A stretch of 64,000 nucleotides of DNA from assembly GCF_024211255.1 (NCBI RefSeq), contig NZ_JAMLDY010000003.1:186001-250000 (forward strand). The letters are read 5' to 3'. The DNA is from Sphingomonas liriopis. Lineage in GTDB: Bacteria > Pseudomonadota > Alphaproteobacteria > Sphingomonadales > Sphingomonadaceae. Below, in pieces: positions 41,506 to 49,891 of this stretch. The stretch's first letter is position 1, and every line of letters starts with the position of its first letter. The notes beneath the pieces were generated by a model that saw only the letters and a program-made list of their open reading frames with translations, did no database searches and had not been told where the DNA came from. The position numbers and the translations under genes are program-made.

Positions 41506-42942
41506 ATGCGCAGGATGACGATCGCCGCGGTATTGCTGATGTCGGCGGCGGCTCCGGCCGCCGCCGACGAGCGGGCAGGATTGCAGGACCGGGTCGCCGC
41601 GACGCTGCGCAGCGCAGGCCCCGGCACGCGGTTCGGACTGGTCGTGCTCGACGATACGGGCGCCGAGATCGTCGCGATCGCGCCCGACGACCGCTTCGTC
41701 CCTGCCTCCAACACCAAGATCTTCACCACCGCCGCGGCGTTCGACGCGCTCGGCGACGTGACGCAGCCCGATCGCGAATCGGGGGCCAGCGTGCGGATCG
41801 AACGCGGCGACGTGATCCTCACCGGCCACGGCGACGCGCGCCTGTCGAGCGCCGACGATTGCGCGGCCGATTGCCTCGCATCGCTCGCCGATGCGGTCGC
41901 GGCGAAAACCCGGAGGGTACGCGACGTGGTGGGCGACGACAGCCTGTTCCCCAACGAGCGCTGGAGCCCGGGGATGAGCTGGAACAACATCCCCACGCGA
42001 TCGGGCACCGGCGTGTCGGCGCTGACGCTCGACGACAACGAATTGCGCGTCACGGTCACCCCCGCCGCCGGCCATGGCCCGGCACGGATCGCGATGCTGC
42101 CTTATTATACGCTCGACAATCGCGTCACTACCGGCGGCCGCACCGCGATCCGCCTCGACCGGCTGCCCGGCAGCCGCACGCTGCGGGTCGAGGGAACGAT
42201 CGCGCCCGGTGCGGCGCCCGAGCCGTTGCGCGTCGGCATCGACGATCCCGCGGATTACGCCGCGTGGCGGCTGCACGCACTGTTGATCGCGCGCGGGGTG
42301 CGGGTGACGGGCACGGTGACCGTCCGCCACCGGCCGCCCGCACCGGACGACGATCCCGCGACGCGTGGCGGCGCCCCCGTCGCCCGCCTACCTGCGCCGC
42401 CGGCGCTGGCGCAGGCCACGCCGGGCCCGCTCGCCGAGGATCTGGCGCTTACCAACAGGGTCAGCCAGAACCTCCATGCCGAACTGCTGCTGCGCCGGAT
42501 CGGACGGATCACCGGCAGCGGCTCGATCCTCGACGGGCAGGCGCGCGTCTCGGCGATGCTGACCCGCGCCGGTGTCGAGCGCTGGCGCTACGACCTGGCC
42601 GACGGATCGGGGATGTCGAGCTACAATCGGGTCTCGCCGCGCGGGGTCGCACGGTTCCTGCGCTGGACGCAGAGCCAGCGCTGGGGGGCCGCGTGGCGCG
42701 CGACGCTGCCGGTCGGCGGCGTCGATGGCACGCTGCGCCGCCGCTTCGCCGGGACCGCGCTCGACCGGCGCATCATGGCCAAGACCGGCACGCTCAACGC
42801 GGCGTCCGCGCTCGCCGGATTCATGACGGCGCGCAGCGGCCGGACGCTGATCTTCGCCAGCTATGCCAACGACATGCCGGCGGACGGGTCGGCAACCGCG
42901 GCGGTCGATGCCGCGCTGCTGCTGATCGCCGCCGAACGCTGA
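41506..42942 (+). CDS. dacB: D-alanyl-D-alanine carboxypeptidase/endopeptidase (PBP4, S13 family)
   Basis: The 478-residue protein has a signal peptide (cleaved near residue 20, APAAA), the S13 active-site motif SNTK (Ser 68, Lys 71), a middle SYN motif in GMSSYNRVS and the KTG triad at about residue 426 (AKTGTLNAAS). It trims peptidoglycan stem peptides and cross-links in the periplasm. The usual large insertion between the first two motifs is present. It stands alone on the plus strand. Confidence 0.93.
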   Translation: MRRMTIAAVLLMSAAAPAAADERAGLQDRVAATLRSAGPGTRFGLVVLDDTGAEIVAIAPDDRFVPASNTKIFTTAAAFDALGDVTQPDRESGASVRIERGDVILTGHGDARLSSADDCAADCLASLADAVAAKTRRVRDVVGDDSLFPNERWSPGMSWNNIPTRSGTGVSALTLDDNELRVTVTPAAGHGPARIAMLPYYTLDNRVTTGGRTAIRLDRLPGSRTLRVEGTIAPGAAPEPLRVGIDDPADYAAWRLHALLIARGVRVTGTVTVRHRPPAPDDDPATRGGAPVARLPAPPALAQATPGPLAEDLALTNRVSQNLHAELLLRRIGRITGSGSILDGQARVSAMLTRAGVERWRYDLADGSGMSSYNRVSPRGVARFLRWTQSQRWGAAWRATLPVGGVDGTLRRRFAGTALDRRIMAKTGTLNAASALAGFMTARSGRTLIFASYANDMPADGSATAAVDAALLLIAAER

Positions 42943-42980
42943 CCGGCGCCGCATCCGCTGCGGCGCCGGTCCGGTTTAGA

Positions 42981-43355
42981 TCAGCGGCATTTCACATTGC
43001 CGCGGTCGATCGAGCGGCCGAGCACCGCACCGCCGCCCGCGCCGAGCAACGTGCCGAGCGTCCCGCCACCGACGAGGTTGCCGAGCACGCCACCACCGAG
43101 CGCGCCGACCACCAGCCCGGTGGTCCCGTCGCTGCGCCGGCAATAGGCACGGCCGTCGCGCCCCTTGTAGATGCGGTCGTTGCGGCTCAGCCGGCGTTCG
43201 CGATACTTGCCCGACCGGTAATGGTCGGCGGGCTCCCAACGGCCGCCGCGGTCGCCCTGCCAGCGATAATCGCCGCGCTGCGCCATCGCCGCACCCGTCG
43301 TCACCGGCGACGCCATCGTCACCATCGCCAATACGGCGAGCCATCCGGTCTTCAT
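42981..43355 (-). CDS. Secreted glycine-zipper protein (RcnB-like N-terminal part)
   Basis: The 124-residue protein has a signal peptide (about residues 1-25, ending AMA), a basic RcnB-like stretch rich in Arg, Tyr and Asp, and then a C-terminal glycine zipper (GLVVGALGGGVLGNLVGGG and continuing) typical of 17 kDa surface antigen-like envelope proteins. The zipper suggests insertion in the outer membrane. Function is unknown. Confidence 0.75.
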   Translation of the reverse strand: MKTGWLAVLAMVTMASPVTTGAAMAQRGDYRWQGDRGGRWEPADHYRSGKYRERRLSRNDRIYKGRDGRAYCRRSDGTTGLVVGALGGGVLGNLVGGGTLGTLLGAGGGAVLGRSIDRGNVKCR

Positions 43356-43422
43356 CGGTCATCCTCCTTGCCAATAGCAGCGGGATAACCGCGCATCGCG
43401 GCGGTTGGTTGCAGGCACTGTC

Positions 43423-44070
43423 CTATTTCGGCGCCGGCGCCTTGGTCTTGACCAGCCATGGCTTGACCAGCCCGGTCGGGCGCGGCGTGCCGGTCAGCCG
43501 CCGTGCGCGGAGCAGCTTGATCGGGCGCAGCAGCAGCTGCCCGCCCATCCCGCCGCCGGTCGGCAGCGCCAGGATGCGGCGGATCACCGGCATCCCCGAC
43601 TCGACGTGGCCGAAGGCGGCATAGCCGGGATAGCTGCCCTTCGCGTCCATGCTCGGCATCGGTCCCACGGTGATGAAGAAATTGCCGCCCGCCGACCCCG
43701 CCTCGGCGCGCCGCGCCATCGAGATCGTGCCGTCGAGATGCCTGATGCCGGTCATCGCGGTCGTCTCCAGCGGGAACGGCGGCAGGATGCGGCGCGCATC
43801 GGTGCGAATGCCGCCCTGGATGAAGCCATAGGTCGGCGCGCTGCGATTGCGCGCCGACCGGTAGAAGCTCATCCCGTCGAAGCGCCCGTCGTCGACATAG
43901 CCCATGAAATTGGCGACGGTGCGCGGTGCGCGGCGCGCCTCCAGCGCGAGGACGATCGGGCCATAAGGCGTGTCGAGGCGGACGCGGACGAGCGCCGGGC
44001 CGCGCGGTGCAGCTGCAGGTGCAGCACCGGCCAGCGCTGCGGCTGCGAGCAGGATCATGGAAAGACGCAT
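43423..44070 (-). CDS. Secreted cyclophilin-type peptidyl-prolyl isomerase
   Basis: The 215-residue protein has a signal peptide (about 1-20) and a cyclophilin domain with NFMGYVDDGRFDGMSFYR, FIQGG and GGNFFITVG, the usual active-site blocks. The loop is longer than in minimal bacterial cyclophilins and the last 30 residues are basic. It likely catalyses proline isomerisation in the periplasm. It is a separate minus-strand gene. Confidence 0.88.
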   Translation of the reverse strand: MRLSMILLAAAALAGAAPAAAPRGPALVRVRLDTPYGPIVLALEARRAPRTVANFMGYVDDGRFDGMSFYRSARNRSAPTYGFIQGGIRTDARRILPPFPLETTAMTGIRHLDGTISMARRAEAGSAGGNFFITVGPMPSMDAKGSYPGYAAFGHVESGMPVIRRILALPTGGGMGGQLLLRPIKLLRARRLTGTPRPTGLVKPWLVKTKAPAPK

Positions 44071-44119
44071 CGTTCGCGTTCGCTATGCGCAGTACGCCCT
44101 TGGCGCAAGCTGCCCGACT

Positions 44120-44269
44120 CGCGCGAAAATCGGATACGATTGCGCCGGACGAACGCTTGATTGCACCTTTTGCAATTGCGCCGGATCGTGCTGCGATGCA
44201 CAACGACTGTGCCTTTCAGGCATCCTCTCCTAAAAACTTTTCGGCCGGTCCCTGACCGGCCTTTTTTTT
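44120..44269 (+). ncRNA. Candidate small RNA ending in a strong intrinsic terminator
   Basis: No plausible plus-strand gene lies between dacB (ends 42942) and the amidotransferase (starts 44454), yet a perfect plus-strand terminator stands at 44243-44269. The preceding sequence contains the palindrome TTGCACCTTTTGCAA (44161-44175) and a pyrimidine stretch ATCCTCTCCTAAAA just before the terminator that could pair with ribosome-binding sites. The 5' end is not determined, so the start given is approximate. Confidence 0.4.
44243..44269 (+). terminator. Rho-independent terminator
   Basis: Perfect 8-base stem GGCCGGTC / GACCGGCC with a CCT loop, followed by eight T residues (44262-44269). Confidence 0.9.
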
Positions 44270-44453
44270 GGCTGCGATTCGGCGTAGGAACCCCCTCGCC
44301 CAGAACGCGCCGTCAACGAGATATAAGCGGAGCGGAGCCAGCCGGTAAAACCGGCAACGGCGTGTTCGGGGCGCGGGGGATCGAGTCGATCGGCGCATTC
44401 CGATTCTCCCCCGCGGTTCCCCCGGCCCATCGCACCGGCTATGGCATGACCCC

Positions 44454-45152
44454 ATGCATATCGGCATCCTCGAAACCGGCGCGCCGCCGGGCGATCTCGC
44501 GGTCGAGCACGGCGATTATTCCGCGATGGTCGCGCGGCTTCTCGGTCCCCGCCACCGCTACGCGCGCTACGACGTCCGCGGCGGCGACCTGCCGACGGCG
44601 GTGACAGCGTGCGACGCCTATGTCGTCACCGGCTCCGCCGCCGGGGTCCACGACGGCCTAGGCTGGACCGAATCGCTGTTCCGCTTCCTGCGCGACGCGC
44701 GCGGCAAGGCACGGCTGATCGGCATCTGCTTCGGTCATCAGGCGATCGCGCACGCCTTCGGCGGCACCGTGGTCAAGGCACCGCAAGGCTGGGGCCTCGG
44801 CCTCCACCGCTACGCCCTCGCCTGCCCGGTCCCCGAACTGGGCCAGGCGGTCACTGCGATGGCATCGCATCAGGATCAGGTCGTCGCCGCGCCCGACGGT
44901 GCCGAGATACTGGCCGCGAGCGCCTTCACCCCCTGCGCCGCGCTCGCCTATGCGGACGGCGCAGCGCTGACGCTGCAATTCCACCCGGAATTCGACGCCC
45001 CCTACGCCACCGCCCTGATCGCCGCCCACCGCGCGCCGGACATCGACCCGACGCTGCGCGAGACGGCGACGCAGTCGCTAGCCGGCGCCAGCGATAACGC
45101 CGCCATCGGCCAATGGCTCAACCGGTATCTGGAGACGGGCGCAACTGGCTAA
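44454..45152 (+). CDS. Class I glutamine amidotransferase-like protein
   Basis: The 232-residue protein has the class I GATase fold with nucleophile Cys in GICFGHQAIAHAFGG, the catalytic His-x-Glu in QFHPEF, and an oxyanion strand VVTGSAAGVHD. Stand-alone proteins of this GuaA-like type are often GMP-synthase paralogues or gamma-glutamyl hydrolases of unknown substrate. The 380 bases upstream hold a candidate small RNA and no gene. Confidence 0.85.
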   Translation: MHIGILETGAPPGDLAVEHGDYSAMVARLLGPRHRYARYDVRGGDLPTAVTACDAYVVTGSAAGVHDGLGWTESLFRFLRDARGKARLIGICFGHQAIAHAFGGTVVKAPQGWGLGLHRYALACPVPELGQAVTAMASHQDQVVAAPDGAEILAASAFTPCAALAYADGAALTLQFHPEFDAPYATALIAAHRAPDIDPTLRETATQSLAGASDNAAIGQWLNRYLETGATG

Positions 45153-45269
45153 CATGAAACGACTGGGCATCATTCGCCGGCGACCGAGTTGAAGCGAATG
45201 GCGAGTTCTGGTGGCTAGCGAACATATTTCGCCTGCCTCCCTTACAGCGCAGTTTGCTTTCCGACGAGC

Positions 45270-45527
45270 TCAACTGTGATCGCGTTCCATTTTCGTTATC
45301 GCACCCGAACGCGGATCGACATGGAACTCGAATTTGATGTTCGCTTTCGTGGCTTCACCTTCCCAATGTCCATCATCTGCTTCTAATTTGGTTACTCTGT
45401 AGCCACGTTTCGCAAGTATGTTCTTCACTTTCGCGCTGCTAATCCAGCCTTTGCCGGGCATGTCGGCCAGTGCAGGGGTTCCAATACCAGCCAAGGCAAT
45501 AGCAGCGATCAGTAGTTTGATGGACAT
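45270..45527 (-). CDS. Small secreted PepSY-domain protein
   Basis: The 85-residue protein has a signal peptide (cleaved near ALA at 19-21) and a PepSY-like domain (about 28-82) with KLEADDGHWEGEA and VDPRSGAITKME. The gene and its flanks (about 45150-45745) are clearly richer in A+T than neighbours, hinting at recent acquisition. The role is unknown; PepSY domains often inhibit proteases or bind metal and envelope partners. Confidence 0.75.
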   Translation of the reverse strand: MSIKLLIAAIALAGIGTPALADMPGKGWISSAKVKNILAKRGYRVTKLEADDGHWEGEATKANIKFEFHVDPRSGAITKMERDHS

Positions 45528-45744
45528 GTCAGTCTCCTTTGACGTGGATCAAGTTCTCGAACGCGAGCATTGTTCCGTTACAATGAACGCGTAAGGGGTC
45601 GGACAGTCATCCACTCGAACGTCCGCCGTTGGGGCGAAAGCCGCCGTCAACTCCCCTCCCCCAAAGGACGTCTGCGATCCATCGAACGTGCTGCATTTTG
45701 CCGGTAGCGGGGCTATCCCGGCGTAGCTCTCCAGGGACACGACG

Positions 45745-46092
45745 ATGACGACCACGCTCTACGGCATCCGCAACTGCGACACGGTGAAGAAGGCGCGGGC
45801 GTGGCTCGATGCCGAGGGGATCGCGTACGACTTTCACGACTATAAGACGATGGGCGTCGACCGCGAGCGGCTGACGGCCTGGGTCGACCGGCTCGGGTGG
45901 GAGGCGTTGCTCAATCGCGCGGGCACGACGTTCCGCAAGCTGCCCGACGCGGACAAAGCCGACATCGATACCGCCAGGGCGATCGCGCTGATGCTCGCGC
46001 AGCCGTCGATCATCAAGCGGCCGGTGCTGGAGCGGGACGGCGTGCTGCTCGTCGGGTTCAAGCCCGATGGCTGGGCGGCGGCGCTCGGCTGA
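45745..46092 (+). CDS. ArsC/Spx-like (YffB-type) thioredoxin-fold protein
   Basis: The 115-residue protein has the motif YGIRNCDTVKKARAWLD, with one Cys near the N-terminus, and the conserved Arg-Pro pair in IIKRPVLE, typical of the YffB branch of the ArsC/Spx family. YffB proteins are thought to be glutathione-dependent reductases, not dedicated arsenate reductases, and no ars genes are nearby. ATG at 45745. Confidence 0.88.
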   Translation: MTTTLYGIRNCDTVKKARAWLDAEGIAYDFHDYKTMGVDRERLTAWVDRLGWEALLNRAGTTFRKLPDADKADIDTARAIALMLAQPSIIKRPVLERDGVLLVGFKPDGWAAALG

Positions 46093-46150
46093 GGTTGCGC
46101 AGGGGCCGCGAAACGCGCAGCATCCCGTCCGATCGAGAGAGGGGGCGAGG

Positions 46151-46588
46151 ATGACGCAATCGGACAGGCGGCCACCGGCGTGGTTCGGGATCGTCGCGGT
46201 GGTGCTGGTGATCTGGGGCGCGGTCGGGGTGTTCGCGTGCGTCCAGCAGCTGCGGCTCGGCGCGGAGGCGATGGGGCCGGCGGATGCCTATTACCGGCGG
46301 CTCTATGCGACCCTCCCGTTCTGGTACAATCCGGTCTACGCCGTCGCGACCTTCAGCGGGCTGGCGGCGGCGCTGGCGCTGGCGCTGCGCAGCCGGTTCG
46401 CAGGCCCGTTGTTCGCCGTGTCACTGGTCGCCATCGTCATCCAGTTCGGCTGGCTGTTCGCCGCAACCGACCTGATCGCGGTGCGCGGCGCGGCGCAGGT
46501 CGTCCCCTTCCCCGTCTTCATCGCCGCGGTCGCCGCCTTCGGCCTCTGGCTGTCCCGCCATGCGCGGCGGCAGGGATGGATCGGATAG
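46151..46588 (+). CDS. Integral membrane protein with four helices
   Basis: From ATG at 46151 the protein is 145 residues with about four membrane helices (residues 12-32, 60-78, 83-103 and 112-130). An aromatic loop (YYRRLYATLPFWYNPVYA) between the first two helices recalls sugar-transport-related membrane proteins of unknown function. An in-frame extension upstream overlaps the previous gene and lacks support. It precedes panB by 24 bases. Confidence 0.75.
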   Translation: MTQSDRRPPAWFGIVAVVLVIWGAVGVFACVQQLRLGAEAMGPADAYYRRLYATLPFWYNPVYAVATFSGLAAALALALRSRFAGPLFAVSLVAIVIQFGWLFAATDLIAVRGAAQVVPFPVFIAAVAAFGLWLSRHARRQGWIG

Positions 46589-46612
46589 GCGCGAGCGGAT
46601 AAGGCGCACCCC

Positions 46613-47479
46613 ATGTCCACGACCTTCACGATCGACACCGCGACCAGCCGCGCCAACCCGACGCCGTCGCTCGCCCGGCGGCTGACCGTGCCGGCGATCC
46701 GCCGCCGCAAGGGGCCGGATGCCGAGCCGCTGGTGATGCTGACCGCCTATACGGTGCGCACCGCGCAGCTGCTCGATCCGCATTGCGACATGCTGCTGGT
46801 CGGCGACAGCCTTGGGCAGGTGATCTACGGCCTGCCCTCGACCGTGCCGGTGACGCTCGAGATGATGGCGGCGCACGGCGCGGCGGTGGTCCGCGGCAGC
46901 CATCATGCGGTCGTCGTCATCGACATGCCGTTCGGCAGCTACGAAGCCTCGCCGCAACAGGCGTTCGAGAGCGCGGCGACGCTGCTCAAGCAGACCGGCG
47001 CAGCGGCGGTGAAGCTGGAGGGCGGCGAGGCGATGGCGCCGACCGTGCGTTTCCTCAGCGAGCGCGGCATTCCGGTGATGGGCCATGTCGGCCTGACGCC
47101 GCAGGCGGTCAACGTGCTCGGCGGCTACGGCGCCCGCGGCAAGAGCGACGCGGAAGCGGCGAAGATCGTCGCCGACGCGACCGCGATCGCCGACGCCGGC
47201 GCCTTCGCGATCGTCATCGAGGGCGTGATGGAGCCCATCGCGATCCGCATCACCGAAGAGGTCGCCTGCCCGACGATCGGCATCGGCGCATCGGCGCGCT
47301 GCGACGGGCAGGTACTGGTCGCCGAGGACATGCTCGGCCTGTTCGAACGCACCGCGCGCTTCGTGAAGCGCTACGACGACATGGCCGGCCGCATTTCCGC
47401 CGCAGCCGAGGCCTATGCCGGCGAAGTCAGGGCGCGCAGCTTCCCGGGACCCGATCAGATCTATCCGTCCAAGCCATGA
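46613..47479 (+). CDS. panB: 3-methyl-2-oxobutanoate hydroxymethyltransferase
   Basis: The 288-residue enzyme makes ketopantoate from alpha-ketoisovalerate and methylene-tetrahydrofolate in pantothenate/CoA synthesis. Conserved parts are [27 protein letters not shown] (Mg site), the VKLEGG motif, GHVGLTPQ and [15 protein letters not shown]. It is a decamer-type TIM barrel in the cytoplasm. No panC or panD lies in the window. Confidence 0.96.
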   Translation: MSTTFTIDTATSRANPTPSLARRLTVPAIRRRKGPDAEPLVMLTAYTVRTAQLLDPHCDMLLVGDSLGQVIYGLPSTVPVTLEMMAAHGAAVVRGSHHAVVVIDMPFGSYEASPQQAFESAATLLKQTGAAAVKLEGGEAMAPTVRFLSERGIPVMGHVGLTPQAVNVLGGYGARGKSDAEAAKIVADATAIADAGAFAIVIEGVMEPIAIRITEEVACPTIGIGASARCDGQVLVAEDMLGLFERTARFVKRYDDMAGRISAAAEAYAGEVRARSFPGPDQIYPSKP

Positions 47480-47568
47480 TCGGCCCCGACCGTTTGCGTG
47501 ACCTTTTGTTTCGCAACCGTCGCCGCTAAGAGTGCGCGCCCTTCATCCACTTTCGTCCGGAGCCCTCC

Positions 47569-48312
47569 TTGGCCCTTACGCCGCAAAACAACGAAGCCTT
47601 CCTGCGCGAAGTCGACGACGAACTGCGCCGCGACCAGCTGATGACCTTCTGGGAACGCTACGGCCGCTGGACGATCGCCGCGGTGGTGGTCGCGCTCGCC
47701 GCCTTCGCCGGCTTCCTCTACTGGCAGCATCGCCGGGCCGAGGCCGCGGGCGTGCAGGGCGAGCAGCTGCAGGTCGCCTATGACGCGCTCGGCAACACCC
47801 AGCCCGACGCCGCCGCCAAGACGCTGGCGCCGATCGCGAGCGAGGGCCGCGACGGGTACAAGGCGCTGGCGTTGATGACGCAGGCCGATATCCTACTCAG
47901 CAAGAAGCAGGACAAGGCCGCCGCCGCCAAATTCGCCGCGATCGCCGGCGACGCGAGCATCGCCCAGCCGTTCCGCGATCTCGCGCTGATCCGCCAGACC
48001 GTCGCCGAATACGACACGCTGAAGCCGCAGGTGGTGATCGAGCGGCTGCGGTCGCTGGCGGTCCCCGGCAACGCCTATTTCGGCAGCGCGGGCGAACTGG
48101 TCGCGATCGCCTATCTCGACAGCGGTCGCAAGGATCTCGCCGGGCCATTGTTCGGCCAGCTCGCGCAGAGCGAGACCGTGCCCGATTCGATCCGTCAACG
48201 CGCCGTTCAGATGGCCGGCACGATGGGCGTCGATGCCGCCGCCGCCAGCGTGCGCGTGGTCAGCCCCGCCAGCGTATCCGCCGCATCATCCAAGGAAGCA
48301 CCCGCGCAATGA
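47569..48312 (+). CDS. YfgM-like membrane-anchored TPR protein
   Basis: The start is TTG at 47569 with GGAG seven bases upstream; it gives the conserved N-terminus ALTPQNNEAFLREVDDELRR, so a later ATG is unlikely. The 247-residue protein has one membrane helix (about 36-53) and a periplasmic TPR-like domain typical of YfgM/DUF2133, which helps deliver outer-membrane proteins near the Sec translocon. It overlaps bamB by 4 bases, the usual neighbour. Confidence 0.9.
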   Translation: MALTPQNNEAFLREVDDELRRDQLMTFWERYGRWTIAAVVVALAAFAGFLYWQHRRAEAAGVQGEQLQVAYDALGNTQPDAAAKTLAPIASEGRDGYKALALMTQADILLSKKQDKAAAAKFAAIAGDASIAQPFRDLALIRQTVAEYDTLKPQVVIERLRSLAVPGNAYFGSAGELVAIAYLDSGRKDLAGPLFGQLAQSETVPDSIRQRAVQMAGTMGVDAAAASVRVVSPASVSAASSKEAPAQ

Positions 48313-49637
48313 CGACCAAGTTCCGGGCCACCGTCGGTATCGCCGCCCTGATGGCGCTGTCCGCCTGCGGCATCTTCAAGGGCGGCGGGCCGAAGAAGAC
48401 GCCGACGGTCGGCGAGCGCGTGCCGATCCTGACGTCGGAGAACGCGATCGAGGCCGATCGCACGCTCGCCGATATCCAGGTGACGCTGCCCGCGCCCGCG
48501 GCGAACGATTCCTGGACGCAGCCGGGTGGCAATGCCGCCAAGTCGATGGGGCAGCTGGCCTTGGGCGAAAGCCCGTCGCGCAGCTGGCAGGCGTCGGTCA
48601 ACGGCGGGTCGAACCGCGAGCGCCTGGGCGCCGCGCCGGTGATCGCCGAGAACAAGCTGTTCGTCGTCGACGTACAGGCGCAGCTCCACGCCTTCGCCGC
48701 CGACACCGGTGCGAAACTGTGGACCGCCACGGTCAGCAGCGGCGACGAGAACCGCCCGGCGCGCTTCGGCGGCGGCGTCAGCTATGACGGCGGCAAGGTG
48801 TTCGCCACCGATGGCGTCGGCGACGTCGTCGCGGTCAACGCCGCGGACGGCAAGGAAGTCTGGCGCGCCAAGCCCGGCGGCCCGCTGCGCGGTGCGCCGA
48901 CGGTCGCCAACGGATCGGTCTACGTGCTGAGTCAGGACAACCAGATCTTCGCGCTCGATCAGGCCGACGGCAAGGTCCAGTGGGCGCAGTCGGGGACGCT
49001 GGAGACGCAGGGCGTGTTCGGCGTCGCCGCGCCCTCGGCGAGCCAGGGCACCGTCGTCGCCGGCTTCTCGAGCGGCGAACTCAACGCCTATCGCTACGAA
49101 AACGGACGTGTGCTGTGGGGCGACGCGCTGTCGCGCACCTCGATCACCACGTCGGTGTCGAGCCTGTCGGACATCGACGCCGCGCCGGTGATCGACAACG
49201 GCCGCGTTTTCGCGGTCGGGCAGGGCGGACGCATGGTCAGCCTCGACCTCGCCACCGGCCAGCGGCTGTGGGAGCAGAATTTCGCCGGCATCTCGACGCC
49301 GTGGATCGCGGGCGACTGGCTGTTCGTCGTCACCGACGATGCGCGGCTGATCTGCCTCGCCCGCTCGAACGGCAAGGCGCGCTGGATCGCCTCGCTGCAG
49401 CGCTTCAAGAACGCCAAGAAGAGCAAGGGGCCGCAGGTCACCTGGTTCGGGCCGATCCTGGCGGGCAACCGCCTGGTACTGACCAATTCGCTGGGCCAGG
49501 TCGTCTTCGCCTCCGCCAACGACGGCAGCGTGGTGAACACGATCGACGCCAAGGACAGCTTCGCCCTGCCGCCGGTCGTCGCCAACGGCACGCTGTACAC
49601 GCTGGGCCAGTCGGGTAAGATCACCGCGTACAAGTAG
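48309..49637 (+). CDS. bamB: BamB, outer-membrane protein assembly lipoprotein
   Basis: The 442-residue protein has a lipoprotein signal with lipobox LSAC (Cys 20) and a long row of eight-bladed propeller (PQQ-like) repeats, visible as recurrent G...W patterns. It is part of the BAM complex that inserts beta-barrel proteins. The N-terminal spacer before the propeller is longer than in Escherichia. It is coupled to the YfgM-like gene and lies upstream of der, the order found in many proteobacteria. Confidence 0.94.
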   Translation: MTTKFRATVGIAALMALSACGIFKGGGPKKTPTVGERVPILTSENAIEADRTLADIQVTLPAPAANDSWTQPGGNAAKSMGQLALGESPSRSWQASVNGGSNRERLGAAPVIAENKLFVVDVQAQLHAFAADTGAKLWTATVSSGDENRPARFGGGVSYDGGKVFATDGVGDVVAVNAADGKEVWRAKPGGPLRGAPTVANGSVYVLSQDNQIFALDQADGKVQWAQSGTLETQGVFGVAAPSASQGTVVAGFSSGELNAYRYENGRVLWGDALSRTSITTSVSSLSDIDAAPVIDNGRVFAVGQGGRMVSLDLATGQRLWEQNFAGISTPWIAGDWLFVVTDDARLICLARSNGKARWIASLQRFKNAKKSKGPQVTWFGPILAGNRLVLTNSLGQVVFASANDGSVVNTIDAKDSFALPPVVANGTLYTLGQSGKITAYK

Positions 49638-49689
49638 AACTAGCGGGCGCGCATCGTCGTGTGACGCGCGTCACCGCCCCAAGGAAACC

Positions 49690-49795
49690 GTCACCCCGGA
49701 CGTGTTCCGGGGTCCACTATTCCGCGGGCGCATCGCTCCCATATCGGGCGCTGCGCCTTGCCGCACGGTGGACCCCGGAACACGTCCGGGGTGAC
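49690..49795. repeat. Type-A palindromic repeat pair between bamB and der
   Basis: Inverted arms with cores CCCCGGACGTGTTCCGGGG and CCCCGGAACACGTCCGGGG. Both arms carry the same G-for-T change relative to other copies, so they have co-varied. Confidence 0.9.
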
Positions 49796-49891
49796 GGAGG
49801 AGATTTGGCGCCGCGCTGCATCTGTACATAGGCCCCTCCCCCCACCCCGCGAACATTTGGTGTTTCCCCCCGCCTCCCCTAAAGCGCGACC

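Noticed and set aside
44281..44453. Riboswitch or leader before the amidotransferase gene
   Set aside because: The stretch has G+C-rich short hairpins but no known aptamer core or anti-terminator pair that I can recognise.
45529..45744. Small minus-strand frames between the PepSY and ArsC-like genes
   Set aside because: No ribosome-binding site, domain or export signal; the gap appears noncoding.
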